Assembly (NCBI GenBank): GCA_019638385.1
Contig: JAHBTW010000002.1
Span: 62,001-126,000 of the forward strand
Direction of reading: 5' to 3'
Source: Saprospiraceae bacterium
Lineage (GTDB): Bacteria > Bacteroidota > Bacteroidia > Chitinophagales > Saprospiraceae
Length of the DNA stretch: 64,000 nucleotides
Shown here: positions 33,966 through 43,310 of the stretch, in pieces
Position numbering within the stretch: the stretch's first letter is position 1
Layout: each line of letters starts with the position of its first letter
Notes under the pieces: generated by a model
Told to the model about the DNA's origin: nothing
Database searches by the model: none
What the model saw: the letters and a program-made list of their open reading frames with translations, nothing else
Program-made: the position numbers and the translations under genes

Positions 33966-34645
33966 TATGCGCGTTTTATTAACCCAAAAGCAAAGTGCTC
34001 CAGCAGTTTTTTCACCTCTTCAAGATCGCCATCGGGCGTTCGTGCCTCGGTGAGGGAAGGCAAGTGCTGAGAGGCATAGATATGGAAATTGGCCATTTCG
34101 AGCAAAGTGGCAGCCAGCGACCGCGGATAGGGGAAAGCCGGATTGATTTCCCGGAGGATGTCGGCAATATCTGCGGCCAGCGCTTTATAGACGGTGAAAA
34201 AGCCGCGTTTGTTTTCAATGTCCACATGTTTGGTGTGATAAGTCTTGGTACCCTCTGTAAGGACGATTTTGAACAAAACGCTCTCATCTATATAATCTAC
34301 GGCAGGATTTTCACGGGAGCTTTCTGTGAGTATAGAGAGGGCAATGCGGAGCCGTTCTTCCGGGTCGGAAATATTGTTGGCGGCCACACCGATTTGGTAC
34401 CGCACGCGTTCCCAGTACCAGCACAGGAGATAAACGAGCAAGAGGTGCTTGTTTTCAAAATAGCGATAGATGGAGGCTTCGGTAGAGTCAATTTTTACGG
34501 CCAATTTTTTGAATGTAAACTCCTCTAAGCCCAGCTCTTCTATGAGCAGGATACCGTATTGCAGAATATTGCGCCCCAATTTTGTATCCTGCGGATCGCG
34601 CAGATACAGCTTCTCATTGACCTGAATGCGGATTTCTACTGACAT
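33965..34645 (-). CDS. TetR-family transcriptional regulator
   Basis: A 226-residue regulator; the start at 34645 (MSVEIRIQVNEKLYLRDP) drops a 14-residue hydrophilic leader. The HTH is at about 28-70: GRNILQYGILLIEELGLEEF, FTFKKLAVKIDSTEASIYRYFENKHLLLVYLL. The C-terminal ligand domain is helical and diverged, which is usual. It lies 71 bases after sulP on the same strand and is followed by a coupled small membrane gene, so the three may form one operon in which the regulator controls the unit. The ligand is unknown. Confidence 0.88.
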   Translation of the reverse strand: MSVEIRIQVNEKLYLRDPQDTKLGRNILQYGILLIEELGLEEFTFKKLAVKIDSTEASIYRYFENKHLLLVYLLCWYWERVRYQIGVAANNISDPEERLRIALSILTESSRENPAVDYIDESVLFKIVLTEGTKTYHTKHVDIENKRGFFTVYKALAADIADILREINPAFPYPRSLAATLLEMANFHIYASQHLPSLTEARTPDGDLEEVKKLLEHFAFGLIKRA

Positions 34646-34716
34646 ATTGGCTTTTTTGGTTCTGAGTTGCTGTACAAAAGTAATCAAATCATTTCAGGCA
34701 GCAATACTTTTGGGGT

Positions 34717-36429
34717 TCAAACTTTCCCGGAAGGGTCGGGGTCGTATCCTTCTTTTTGTACAAACTCGTAGAGCCAGGGAATGCACTTGGAAAAGTCGTC
34801 AAAAACAAATTCGCGGGCCACTACATTCGGAATGAGCTTAATGGCCTCCAGCATGGCCTTGGGCTGATCCTGCAAGCCGGTAATGACGACGGTAATGCCC
34901 TGCCGCTGAAGATCGAGTACGGCTTCCTCCATTGCATACAGGCCGGATTGATCAATGTACGGTACTTTCAGCATTCGGAAAATGACCACTTTTATTTCGG
35001 GCATGGCCTTGGCTATTTCCTGAAAACGGGAAGCGAAGCCGAAGAACAGCGGACCATCCAAGTGTTTGATATATACGGTATTGCCTACCCGATCCATGAC
35101 GCCGGCCTCGTCGGGCCAACCCACCTCTTGCGCGTATTGCGTCAGTGGAGCGGATACGGTTCGGTGTTCTACCACGTCGGAGATGGCTTTCATAAATAGT
35201 ACTGACGACAGCAACAGCCCCACGGCTACCGCTTCCAACAGCCCTACGAGCACGGTGAGCACGAGCACTACGATCATCACAACGGCATCGGTGCGGGGTA
35301 TCACCCGGAAATTGCGAATGCCTTTGTAATCAATGACGCTGATGCCTACTGTGAGCAAAATGCCGGCCAATACGGCGTTGGGCACCTGCCCCACGAGCGG
35401 CCCTACGCCCAGCAAAATGGCCAGTAGCAGGAGCGCTGCGATCACACCGGAGAGTTTGGTTTTGCCGCCCGAGTTGGCATTGATGACGGTGCGCATGGTA
35501 GCGCCCGCGCCCGGCAGGCCGCCGATGAGCGAGGCTGCCATGTTGCCGATGCCTTGCCCCACCAACTCCTGGTTGCTGTTGTGCTTTGATTTGGTAATGT
35601 TGTCGGCCACGATGGAGGTGAGCAGTGTGTCAATGGCGCCGAGCGCGGCGAGGGTGGCGGCATACTCCATGATGAGCCGCCAGTTGGCCGGCACCAATAA
35701 GGGCGCAAACAGGTCGGGGTGCAGCGCCGGAACCCCGGAAGGCATTGTGCCGCCGCTGCCGTCGTTGATGATGCTCACGTCGCCCCGGAAAATGAAAAAG
35801 CCGAGGACCGATACGGCTACCAGCGATATGAGCGTGCCCGGCACCGCTTTAATGAGGCGCGGCGCTCCATATACAATGGCAATGGCAACGATAGAGAGAA
35901 TGACGGCCTCCGGGTCGAAAAGCCCGGGCAGTTCATCCAGATCTTTGAGCACGGCTAAGGAGCCGCCGGTGGGTGTGACGGCGCCGAGCAACGGAAAAAT
36001 CTGGCTGATGATAATGATGACGCCGATGCCGCTCATAAAACCCGATACCACCGGATAGGGGATGTAGCGAATGTATTTGCCGATGCGAAATACGCCCATG
36101 AGTACTTGTAGCGCGCCGGCCAGAAAAAACGTGGCCAGTACCATGGGAATGGCGGCTTCTACGCTGCCGGCTTTTTGCACAGATTCGGCAATAATAACTG
36201 CCGATACAACGGTCATAGGCGCTGTGGGGCCGCTGATTTGCACGGCAGTGCCGCCAAACAGGGCTGCAAACAAGCCCACTGCAATGGCGCCGTAGAGGCC
36301 GGCGATGGCGCCGAGTTCGGTTTGGGCGCCGAAAGCCAGCGCCAGCGGCAGCGCAACAATACCGGCCGTAACGCCGCCGAACAGGTCACCGCGCAGGTAC
36401 CTGAAATCAATTCCGAGTTTTTTTAACAT
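34717..36429 (-). CDS. SulP-family anion permease with STAS domain
   Basis: A 570-residue (or 577 if started at 36450) SulP transporter. The N-terminal core has about twelve helices with GVTAGIVALPLALAFGAQTE, QISGPTAPMTVVSAVI, GLPGAGATMRTVINANSGGKTKLSG. A STAS domain covers about 435-545, with VIFRMLKVPYIDQSGLYAMEEAV. Such proteins move sulfate, bicarbonate or other anions, often with Na+; the family position does not settle the substrate. A hairpin with a U run sits in the leader just ahead of the start, which suggests premature termination control. The tetR gene follows downstream. Confidence 0.9.
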   Translation of the reverse strand: MLKKLGIDFRYLRGDLFGGVTAGIVALPLALAFGAQTELGAIAGLYGAIAVGLFAALFGGTAVQISGPTAPMTVVSAVIIAESVQKAGSVEAAIPMVLATFFLAGALQVLMGVFRIGKYIRYIPYPVVSGFMSGIGVIIIISQIFPLLGAVTPTGGSLAVLKDLDELPGLFDPEAVILSIVAIAIVYGAPRLIKAVPGTLISLVAVSVLGFFIFRGDVSIINDGSGGTMPSGVPALHPDLFAPLLVPANWRLIMEYAATLAALGAIDTLLTSIVADNITKSKHNSNQELVGQGIGNMAASLIGGLPGAGATMRTVINANSGGKTKLSGVIAALLLLAILLGVGPLVGQVPNAVLAGILLTVGISVIDYKGIRNFRVIPRTDAVVMIVVLVLTVLVGLLEAVAVGLLLSSVLFMKAISDVVEHRTVSAPLTQYAQEVGWPDEAGVMDRVGNTVYIKHLDGPLFFGFASRFQEIAKAMPEIKVVIFRMLKVPYIDQSGLYAMEEAVLDLQRQGITVVITGLQDQPKAMLEAIKLIPNVVAREFVFDDFSKCIPWLYEFVQKEGYDPDPSGKV

Positions 36430-36458
36430 GGCTGAGAGACTTTGCAGCAAAGCTACAT

Positions 36459-36490
36459 AAAAAAGGAGAGGTACTATTGTAGCCTCTCCT
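36459..36490 (-). terminator. Terminator-like hairpin in the sulP leader
   Basis: Read on the minus strand, AGGAGAGG (36490-36483) pairs with CCTCTCCT (36471-36464), with a small inner helix, and is followed by six T (36464-36459). It ends about 30 bases before the sulP start at 36429. No gene lies upstream on this strand, so the hairpin would stop the sulP message itself or close a small RNA. It is a candidate attenuator. Confidence 0.65.
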
Positions 36491-36664
36491 CTAAAGCCTC
36501 AGTCACCATGCGAGATCGGCCTGCGGCTACCGGTGTGGTAGTGCCGACCGATTCGAAAAAATGATTCTTCAAGGTTATTTTCACAAAAAAATGATAGTAT
36601 TGCTACTTATTTTTGAAGTTCTATTCCTAAACAGCCGGTTGCAATGATTGTTCTTTGTTTTGAA

Positions 36665-36689
36665 GTTTTTGTCGGCTACCGACAAAAAC
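36665..36689. repeat. 11-bp inverted repeat between divergent transporter genes
   Basis: GTTTTTGTCGG (36665-36675) and CCGACAAAAAC (36679-36689) form a perfect 11-bp stem with a 3-base loop. It lies upstream of the CPA2 promoter and could be a regulator site or a terminator. No T run follows beyond the stem. Confidence 0.55.
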
Positions 36690-36746
36690 CAAACCGGTGA
36701 AGGTTTTGGAACGCCGGACAACTGACTGCTTCCTTGTTTTTAAATG

Positions 36747-36776
36747 TTGTAAACTGCTTCCCGTTGAGTATTTTTG
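36747..36776 (+). promoter_or_regulatory. Promoter of the CPA2 antiporter gene
   Basis: TTG (36747-36749), 19 bases, TATTTTTG (36769-36776) matches the phylum consensus and precedes the start at 36814 by about 38 bases. Confidence 0.6.
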
Positions 36777-36813
36777 CCATCGTTCCGCCTAAGTTCTTTT
36801 CAACCTCCTGTAT

Positions 36814-38826
36814 ATGCTGCTGCTTTTTGAGTTTGTGTTTCCTGTCAAAGACCCCGTAGTTGTTTTCACGATCGTATTATTGGTATTGTTTCTGGCGCCC
36901 ATTGTTTTGCAACGGCTTCGCATCCCCGGATTGATCGGTATTATTTTGGCGGGTACGGCGCTGGGGCCTACCGGGTTTCACATTTTGGAGCGCAGCTATG
37001 CTATTGAGTTGTTCGGCACGGTGGGATTGTTGTACATCATGTTTCAGGCAGGGTTGGAAATTGATCTCAACGATTTTAAAAAAAACCGCAATAAGAGCCT
37101 GACGTTCGGGCTGCTGAGTTTCATCATTCCGCAAGGGCTGGGCACGCTGGGCGGCCTTTATCTGTTGGATTTGAGTATGTCGAGCGCCCTTTTGCTGGCC
37201 AGTATGTTTGCCTCCCACACGCTGATTGCCTTCCCCATCATCAGTCGCCTGGATTTGATGAAAAACCAAGCCGTCACCATCACACTGGGCGGCACGCTCA
37301 TCGTGAATATTCTCGCGCTGTTGGTATTGGCCGCTATTGCCGGCGGTGCGCGCGGAGAGGCCGACACCGCATTTTGGATCCGGTTATTGCTCTCATCGGC
37401 GGTGTTTGTCTTTATGGTGATGTGGGTAGGGCCGCGGGTCATCCGGTGGTTTTTTCGGAATGTGGAAAGCGAAGGCGTTTCGCAATATACCTTCGTGTTG
37501 TTTTTCGTATTTGCAGCCTCCTTCGGGGCTAAACTGGCCGGCATAGAAGCCATCATCGGCGCCTTTCTGGCCGGGCTGGCGCTCAACCGGCTCATCCCGC
37601 CTACCTCGCCCCTGATGAACCGCATCGGCTTTGTGGGCAACACGTTGTTTATTCCCTTTTTTCTTATCAATGTGGGTATGCTGGCCGATTTGAGCATTCT
37701 GGTGCGCGGCAAAGAGGAACTGCTCATCGTGGGCGCCGTGGTGGGTATGGTGATTTTTCTGAAATGGCTCCCGGCGAAAATCACTACCTGGATTTACAAA
37801 TACCGCAAAGAAGAAGGCAGCATTATCTTCGGACTCAGCGTGGCACAGGCCGCTTCCACGTTGGCCGCAGCGTTGGTGGGTTACGAACTCGGATTGGTGA
37901 ACGACAATGTGCTCAACGGCATCATCATGATGATTCTCGTTACCTGCCTGCTGAGTTCGGTGGTGGTGGAGCGCGCCGGCAAAAAACTGGCCGTGGTGGA
38001 AAAGCACAAAACACCGGATGCAGGAGAACTGCCCGACCGCATCCTGGCCCCCATTTCCAATCCCGAATCCATGAACCCGCTCATCGAGCTGGCCATCATG
38101 ATTAAAAAACAACAATCGGCAGAACCCATCTATCCGTTGTCCGTCATCCCGGATGATGAAATGGCCGGCAACCGCATTCTCACCCTGCAACGCGATTTGG
38201 AAAAAGCAAAAAAATTGGCATCCGCCTCCGACATCGTGCTACAACCCATAACGCGGGTGGACCTGCACCCCGGCGGCGGCATCGTCCGGGCTGCGAAAGA
38301 ACTCATGGCCAACAAAATCGTCATCGGCTGGCACGGAAAATACAATCCCAAAGATTACCTGTTCGGAACCGTGTTGGACTACCTGCTCGAACACACCCCG
38401 CAAATGATCCTCGTGACCAACCTGAAATACCCCCTCAGCACCACCCGCCGATTGGTGATCGTGGTGCCCGAAAATGCAGAATTGGAACCCGGATTCCCGG
38501 AATGGCTCAACACCCTGCGTGCATTGGCCGCACAGGCCAAAGGTTTAGCCAGGTTTAAAGGAGCGCCCGGCGCGCTGGCCAAAATCAAAGAGGCCCTCGC
38601 CAAAGGAAAACCCACCATAGAAAGTACCTTTGAATCCCTTGACAACTGGGACGATCTGCAAACTGTATGCGACAAAATTGACTCCGACGACCTCTATATC
38701 TTCATCAGCGCCCGCGAGGCCACCATTTCGCATCAGCCCTACATGACCCGGGTGCCGCGCTATTTGTCCCGTCATTTTCAGGATGTGAATTTTATTGTGT
38801 TGTATCCGGAGCAGGTTATTGGGTGA
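36814..38826 (+). CDS. CPA2-family cation:proton antiporter with C-terminal USP-like domain
   Basis: A 670-residue protein. Residues 1 to about 395 form a Kef/GerN-type antiporter core of about twelve helices: GLIGIILAGTALGPTGFHIL, LYIMFQAGLEIDLNDF (the acidic residue pair of the family), GAFLAGLALNRLIPPTSPL and FIPFFLINVGMLADLSIL. The soluble C-terminal 270 residues resemble tandem universal-stress-like folds (NPLIELAIMIKKQQSAEPIY, NKIVIGWHGKY, LVTNLKYPLSTTRRLVIVVP). No TrkA-N (RCK) domain is present. The protein should exchange K+ or Na+ for protons at the inner membrane, with nucleotide or stress signals perhaps read by the tail. It is divergent from sulP. Confidence 0.87.
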   Translation: MLLLFEFVFPVKDPVVVFTIVLLVLFLAPIVLQRLRIPGLIGIILAGTALGPTGFHILERSYAIELFGTVGLLYIMFQAGLEIDLNDFKKNRNKSLTFGLLSFIIPQGLGTLGGLYLLDLSMSSALLLASMFASHTLIAFPIISRLDLMKNQAVTITLGGTLIVNILALLVLAAIAGGARGEADTAFWIRLLLSSAVFVFMVMWVGPRVIRWFFRNVESEGVSQYTFVLFFVFAASFGAKLAGIEAIIGAFLAGLALNRLIPPTSPLMNRIGFVGNTLFIPFFLINVGMLADLSILVRGKEELLIVGAVVGMVIFLKWLPAKITTWIYKYRKEEGSIIFGLSVAQAASTLAAALVGYELGLVNDNVLNGIIMMILVTCLLSSVVVERAGKKLAVVEKHKTPDAGELPDRILAPISNPESMNPLIELAIMIKKQQSAEPIYPLSVIPDDEMAGNRILTLQRDLEKAKKLASASDIVLQPITRVDLHPGGGIVRAAKELMANKIVIGWHGKYNPKDYLFGTVLDYLLEHTPQMILVTNLKYPLSTTRRLVIVVPENAELEPGFPEWLNTLRALAAQAKGLARFKGAPGALAKIKEALAKGKPTIESTFESLDNWDDLQTVCDKIDSDDLYIFISAREATISHQPYMTRVPRYLSRHFQDVNFIVLYPEQVIG

Positions 38827-38853
38827 GCAGCGGTTGGATTTTATCACACGTTT

Positions 38854-39591
38854 TTAGAAATGTGTGGAAAACGTAATTTGGCTTATCAATTTTTCTGTTC
38901 GGTTAAATTTTAATTTTGATTCAAGAGGATTGAAAATTAACTGCGATATGGGCTTTTCTATGAAATTTGAAACCACATAAAGACAATATGCTCCACATAA
39001 CTTTTCTGCTACTGCGTATTCATTTTCGGTGAGCGTAATTGTACCCGATTTGCCGTTCAATCCTTTTACCTCTACACAGAAAAAGTCCTCCCCTTTTTCA
39101 AGCAGAAAATCAAACCCACATGCCATAAGCGTGGTATCTTTTAGGTTGAAATCCACGAAATGAGGTACAGATACATAGTTTTCCCGGAAAAATGATTCGG
39201 CAGCTTTACCGGTAACCAAACGCTTCGCAACGGATTCCGTTTGTTGTTTTTGGCCAATCGTCCCCAAGCGTTTTGAAACATCATAATCAGGCACTAATAA
39301 AGACTTAATTATCCCGGTAAAATTGTCAAATTCGACATCTCCATATTCATTCAAGATGACTTTGCAGTGTTCGCGTATTTGGCGACCATGCCAGCCTTTT
39401 CTCGGATTGGAGAAATATGGGTCAAACTCATCCCGATAGTTTTTGATTGATGCAGGTTTGACACCGATCGCATACCCTAAAATATTGAAAGCTTCTAAAG
39501 AGCCTTTAAAATCTAATGCTTCTAAACCTGATTTATCAAATTTAGACAGGTAAAGACCGATTAGAATGGCGTTTTTCCTATTAGATATCAT
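38854..39591 (-). CDS. DUF3883-type PD-(D/E)XK protein with an N-terminal DNA-binding-like domain
   Basis: A 245-residue protein in an AT-rich patch. The C-terminal half has the DUF3883 pattern: GKAAESFFRENY, then Asp161 in CGFDFLLEKG and Glu174-Val-Lys176 in FFCVEVKGLNG, followed by ITLTENEYAVAEKLCGAYCLYVV. The D-x12-E-x-K spacing fits a PD-(D/E)XK nuclease active site. The N-terminal 90 residues (SLEAFNILGYAIGVKPASIK, YRDEFDPYFSNPRKGWHGRQ) resemble head domains seen with restriction-type endonucleases. No methylase lies next to it, so it stands alone. It could be a solitary restriction enzyme or a defence gene remnant. The base composition points to transfer. Confidence 0.7.
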   Translation of the reverse strand: MISNRKNAILIGLYLSKFDKSGLEALDFKGSLEAFNILGYAIGVKPASIKNYRDEFDPYFSNPRKGWHGRQIREHCKVILNEYGDVEFDNFTGIIKSLLVPDYDVSKRLGTIGQKQQTESVAKRLVTGKAAESFFRENYVSVPHFVDFNLKDTTLMACGFDFLLEKGEDFFCVEVKGLNGKSGTITLTENEYAVAEKLCGAYCLYVVSNFIEKPISQLIFNPLESKLKFNRTEKLISQITFSTHF

Positions 39592-39605
39592 GCTATTACG
39601 CCCCT

Positions 39606-40934
39606 CTATTGCTTCACCACCCTTGCGGTAAAATGTCCTCCTCCCCCACCCTGCACCCGCAGCGCATACACTCCGGCGGGGTATCCGCTCAGATCAAACG
39701 CGGCGTCGGGGGTGGAAAAAGTGCGGCGTTCGAGGAGTCGGCCCGTCAGGTCGAAGAGCAGGGCTTGCCAGGTGCCCGTTTCGGGGCTTTGCAGGGTGAC
39801 GGCGCCCGATGTTGGATTGGGGAATATCCATACGGGCGCGGTCTGTGCCAGGTTTTCCTGTGCCGATACGGTTTGGCAATTGCCTCCGCTCATGCGGCAG
39901 CACATAAATCGGGAAGCATGCACATAGATGGAATCCAACTCGGCATTGGTAAATCCATGCCCTCCGTTGGGCAGGGTGAGCAGTTGCACATCCATACCGA
40001 TGCTGTCGGCATAATGGTAGGCAGGCGCGGCGCCGAATACGTTGATGCAGGTAGTGAACAGCGGGCCGAGGTTTTGCAAAACGCACCCGGAATTGTAAGG
40101 CACTACGTCGTCGGCAGTGCCGTGTACGAGCAGCAGGGGCGGGTCGTTGGGGCCGTTGAGATAGGTGAGTTCGGGCAACGCGCCGGCCAGTGAAATCACG
40201 CCTTTCACCGCCGAACTGACACCCGGATTGCCACCCTCGCCTTCGATGCCGCCGAGGTCGGTACACAGCAATTGGCCGAGCCAGTTGCCGCAATAGCTTT
40301 GCTGGAGGGTAGCGGCAGGCCGTTCCGATTCTACATCGAGATAACCCACGCCCAGCGCGGTGAATGCGCCCGCGCTGTGTCCGCCCACGAAGATGTTGTC
40401 GGGGTCAATGCCGTATTGGGCTGCATTGGCCCGGAAGTATCGCACGGCCGCTTTGGCATCCTGCATGGCGCGATAAAAAGCGCGCGTGAATTTGATCTGA
40501 TCCACTTCTGCATTCCAACACAACACATTCTGCGTGATGGCGAGCCGGTAGCTGATGGAAGCCACTACATAGCCCCGTTGAGCCATAGCTGTGGAAAAAA
40601 CGGCCAGATCGGCCTTGTTGCCGGAGGCAAATGCGCCGCCGTGAATGGCGATGAGCAGCGGCCGCAGCGTTTCGGTATCGCCACAGGGTTCATACACATC
40701 GGCCAGAAGGGTTTGGAAACTGTTGTACGGCGGAAGGTTGCCGTGCTGGCACAGGATGTTGGTACTGCTCCAGTTGCGCAAGCCTTGCCCGTAAGGTACA
40801 TTTTGCTCCACATCCACGCAGTCGAATACAGCTTCCACATAGCGGCCTCCGGTGCAGAGGTTTTGAGCAGCAAGCGGAGCGTTGAGCAAGAACAGGAGAA
40901 CGGACAGTGCAGCAGTGGTAAACGAGAGACGCAT
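39606..40934 (-). CDS. T9SS-secreted alpha/beta hydrolase (carboxylesterase-like)
   Basis: A 442-residue exported hydrolase. The start at 40934 (MRLSFTTAALSVLLFLLNAP) gives a signal peptide; a longer frame from 40982 adds a basic leader. The esterase core has the oxyanion motif AIHGGAFASGNKADL, the nucleophile serine in FVGGHSAGAFTALG, and the late histidine in LPNGGHGFTNAE; an acid in VHGTADDVVPY completes the triad. Cys-rich loops suggest disulfides. The C terminus is a T9SS domain (WIFPNPTSGAVTLQSPE to FTARVVKQ). It could hydrolyse esters in polymers or lipids outside the cell. The substrate is unknown. Confidence 0.88.
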   Translation of the reverse strand: MRLSFTTAALSVLLFLLNAPLAAQNLCTGGRYVEAVFDCVDVEQNVPYGQGLRNWSSTNILCQHGNLPPYNSFQTLLADVYEPCGDTETLRPLLIAIHGGAFASGNKADLAVFSTAMAQRGYVVASISYRLAITQNVLCWNAEVDQIKFTRAFYRAMQDAKAAVRYFRANAAQYGIDPDNIFVGGHSAGAFTALGVGYLDVESERPAATLQQSYCGNWLGQLLCTDLGGIEGEGGNPGVSSAVKGVISLAGALPELTYLNGPNDPPLLLVHGTADDVVPYNSGCVLQNLGPLFTTCINVFGAAPAYHYADSIGMDVQLLTLPNGGHGFTNAELDSIYVHASRFMCCRMSGGNCQTVSAQENLAQTAPVWIFPNPTSGAVTLQSPETGTWQALLFDLTGRLLERRTFSTPDAAFDLSGYPAGVYALRVQGGGGGHFTARVVKQ

Positions 40935-41020
40935 AAGCGGTTTATTTTTTTTGTGATGAGACAAAGAAACGGGATTGGACAAATTTTGGCAAACTTATCC
41001 AATCCCCTTAGCATTTTAAA

Positions 41021-41887
41021 TTATTTGCCGGCCAATTTCCTCAGTCGCGTGTTCCCGAAAAGTTCCGGATCGGCCAAAAACGCCTTCAACTGCTCATCCG
41101 TTGGGTTGATGATGTAATCGTTGTTTTCTGTTTTTCGGAAAGGCGTCACGGCTTCGTACTTCGCCTGATTTTTCTTAAAGTGATCATCCCCGAAGAACAA
41201 GGTGCCCTTGATTATCAACTCTTTGTCCGACACCCGTTTGAGATAAATCAGGCTCCATTTTCCCGGTTCCTCTTCGGAAGACAACCACACTTCATCGCCC
41301 TTTCCTTTGGCCACCAGCGGAAAATCGGTTACTTCGGGTTTGTATTGAACCGTTAGCAGGTCGCTCATTACGGGAAGGTCGCTGGTGCTGATGATGAGAT
41401 GCCGGCCTTTTGCGAGGTCAAAAATGTAAGTGGCATGAATCCATTGAGGCGAGCGGTAATAGGCGCCTCGTTTCTGCAGGTGAATGGCCATACCCGTTTT
41501 TTCTTCTGCATCTTCCTGAGCGAGTGTGTAATAGATCAGTTTTTCCGAAACAAAATAGTCCGTCACCTTTGCCTCGGCCTGGGCTTCGGCCAGGGCTTTT
41601 TTCAATTTGGACAAATCGCCCGCAGGAAGCGCACTTTCAACGCCCACCGCGATATGGGTATCGTCCAAGCGTTCAAATCGAAGCAAGGTATGCATGATAG
41701 CATCTTGACTGCCGGAGCCATTTTCTTCGGCAATCAGGTATTCCCCGTTGAGAAAAGCCGGAGCGGTTTTGATTTCCGGGGCGCCCTGCGGAACCGGTTT
41801 TTCAAAATATACAAAGTTGCAGGCCGAGGCCAATGTAATGGCTGCCAATACAGGCAGATAAACGAACAAACGAATGATGGTTTTCAT
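41021..41887 (-). CDS. Lipoprotein of unknown function
   Basis: A 288-residue protein whose start at 41887 (MKTIIRLFVYLPVLAAITLA) gives a type II signal peptide with lipobox LASAC (Cys near 22). The mature part is mostly beta-strand (YLIAEENGSGSQDAIMHTLLRFERLD, GRHLIISTSDLPVMSDLL) with one helix (LKKALAEAQAEAKVT). No family was recognised. It lies 46 bases downstream of a second lipoprotein gene on the same strand, so the two are likely one operon and may form a complex. Confidence 0.68.
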   Translation of the reverse strand: MKTIIRLFVYLPVLAAITLASACNFVYFEKPVPQGAPEIKTAPAFLNGEYLIAEENGSGSQDAIMHTLLRFERLDDTHIAVGVESALPAGDLSKLKKALAEAQAEAKVTDYFVSEKLIYYTLAQEDAEEKTGMAIHLQKRGAYYRSPQWIHATYIFDLAKGRHLIISTSDLPVMSDLLTVQYKPEVTDFPLVAKGKGDEVWLSSEEEPGKWSLIYLKRVSDKELIIKGTLFFGDDHFKKNQAKYEAVTPFRKTENNDYIINPTDEQLKAFLADPELFGNTRLRKLAGK

Positions 41888-41933
41888 ATTGATTTGGATT
41901 TTGAAAATGACTTTTTCAGTTGCTAACCAATAA

Positions 41934-43130
41934 CTACTCCTGCACCTCAAATCGTATCTCCTCCGTTTCTCCCTCCCCGAACCGCAGGTAAAACATGCGC
42001 TCCTTGCGGCCTTCTCTTACCGTCACTTCCATCGTGATGGGTTTCACCCTGCCTTCCGATACGCCGAGCAGGCGCAGTACGTTTTCCGCGCCGGGCAGAG
42101 CCGGCGCATCGAAACAAACCGGTTTTCTGGTCAGTTCTGCCTCATGCAAATATACTACGCCGTTGAGGGTGGCGCTTACGAGGTCTCCATCAGGGGAGCC
42201 GGCATCGCGCAGGCACACGGTTACCACATTGTTTTTCAGGGGTATGACCACAGCGGGCGACAGCTCAACGGGCGGTGTTTCTTCTCCGGCAGGCGGATCG
42301 GCTTTGGGCACAGCCGGTTTTTCCAATACGATGGGCGCATGGAGTGGGGGCTTTTCCCGCCAGGTAGACCCTACAAGGCCGATGCTCGTGGGGGCAACCC
42401 CCTGATTGGTCACCTGCCGATAGTTCTCTCCATTGACAATCGCCGACACGGCCCGAACCTGCATGTAAAACTTGACGTACTTGTAGCCCACCGACACCGT
42501 GAGGGCAGGCTCTACTGTGGCAAACCCGAAAGGAGTTTTGGGCAGCGTTGATCCCAGCCCGTTGACCTGTTGAATGTCAGAAAAATTCACGCTGCTGATG
42601 CGCATCGCTCCCGACACATCCACGATGGAGGTGCGCAACCCTACGGCAGGCTGTAAGAAAATGCGGCTGTAGCGCCCCCGGAATAATGCATTGGGGTTAT
42701 TACCGAAAGGATCAAAAAAAAGATCGCTGTCGGCGCCGCTGCCAAGGCCGAAGCCGCCGAGCACTTCGGCCCGGCCCATGGCGAAGCCTTGTTCGTTGCG
42801 ACCGAAAGCCGTGTAGTACCCCGCGCCGCCTTCGAGGATGCGGTGATTGCCGCCGGTGATTGTGGAAAAAGGACTGTTGCCCCAGTCCATAAACAGGGCA
42901 CTGCCCATCACCACCACATTGTTGCCGGGCGCATAGCTGCCCTGCAATTCGTAGCTACTTCCACCGCGCACGTCTTTGCTCATCGTGCCGAAGGTACCTT
43001 TAAAATCGCCCTTTTCGCCCGCCAAAGGCGTGTTGAGCATGTTGGGAATGTAGAGGGTGGGGCTGCAACTGCTCCATACCAATACCGATGCAATTGCCAA
43101 TAAAAATGGAAAGGAAAAGTGGTTTTTCAT
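41934..43130 (-). CDS. Lipoprotein with beta-barrel-like body
   Basis: A 398-residue lipoprotein (lipobox VWSSC, Cys22). The first two thirds alternate short amphipathic strands rich in glycine and aromatics (YELQGSYAPGNNVVVMGSALF, FGRNEQGFAMGRAEVLGGFG), typical of an outer-membrane barrel or beta-sandwich. A proline-rich linker (APIVLEKPAVPKADPPAGEE) leads to a C-terminal domain (VVTVCLRDAGSPDGDLVSAT, VYLHEAELTRKPVCFDAP), possibly an immunoglobulin-like fold. It is upstream of another lipoprotein gene. Function unknown; surface or outer-membrane inner leaflet location is inferred. Confidence 0.65.
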   Translation of the reverse strand: MKNHFSFPFLLAIASVLVWSSCSPTLYIPNMLNTPLAGEKGDFKGTFGTMSKDVRGGSSYELQGSYAPGNNVVVMGSALFMDWGNSPFSTITGGNHRILEGGAGYYTAFGRNEQGFAMGRAEVLGGFGLGSGADSDLFFDPFGNNPNALFRGRYSRIFLQPAVGLRTSIVDVSGAMRISSVNFSDIQQVNGLGSTLPKTPFGFATVEPALTVSVGYKYVKFYMQVRAVSAIVNGENYRQVTNQGVAPTSIGLVGSTWREKPPLHAPIVLEKPAVPKADPPAGEETPPVELSPAVVIPLKNNVVTVCLRDAGSPDGDLVSATLNGVVYLHEAELTRKPVCFDAPALPGAENVLRLLGVSEGRVKPITMEVTVREGRKERMFYLRFGEGETEEIRFEVQE

Positions 43131-43280
43131 GACCTAGATTTTATTTGGTGAATTGATAAGCCAAAGATACGCCCTGCACCAGCGCGATACAACACCTGAT
43201 TCGGTGAATAACAATTGATTAGGGAAATTACCGGGATATAGGGAGCGTACCGGAATAAAGGGAATGCGGGCATCGGGCGC

Positions 43281-43310
43281 ACAAGAAAAAGGGAGCCGGC
43301 GCCCTTTTAT
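43281..43310 (-). terminator. Terminator of the giant T9SS gene
   Basis: AAAAGGG and CCCTTTT around the centre CGCCGGCT form a hairpin. On the minus strand it is followed by TTTTTCTTG, and on the plus strand by TTATTTTTTT, so it can act both ways. A second GCCGGCGCC copy lies at 43325-43333. The hairpin is 40 bases past the giant gene. Confidence 0.65.
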
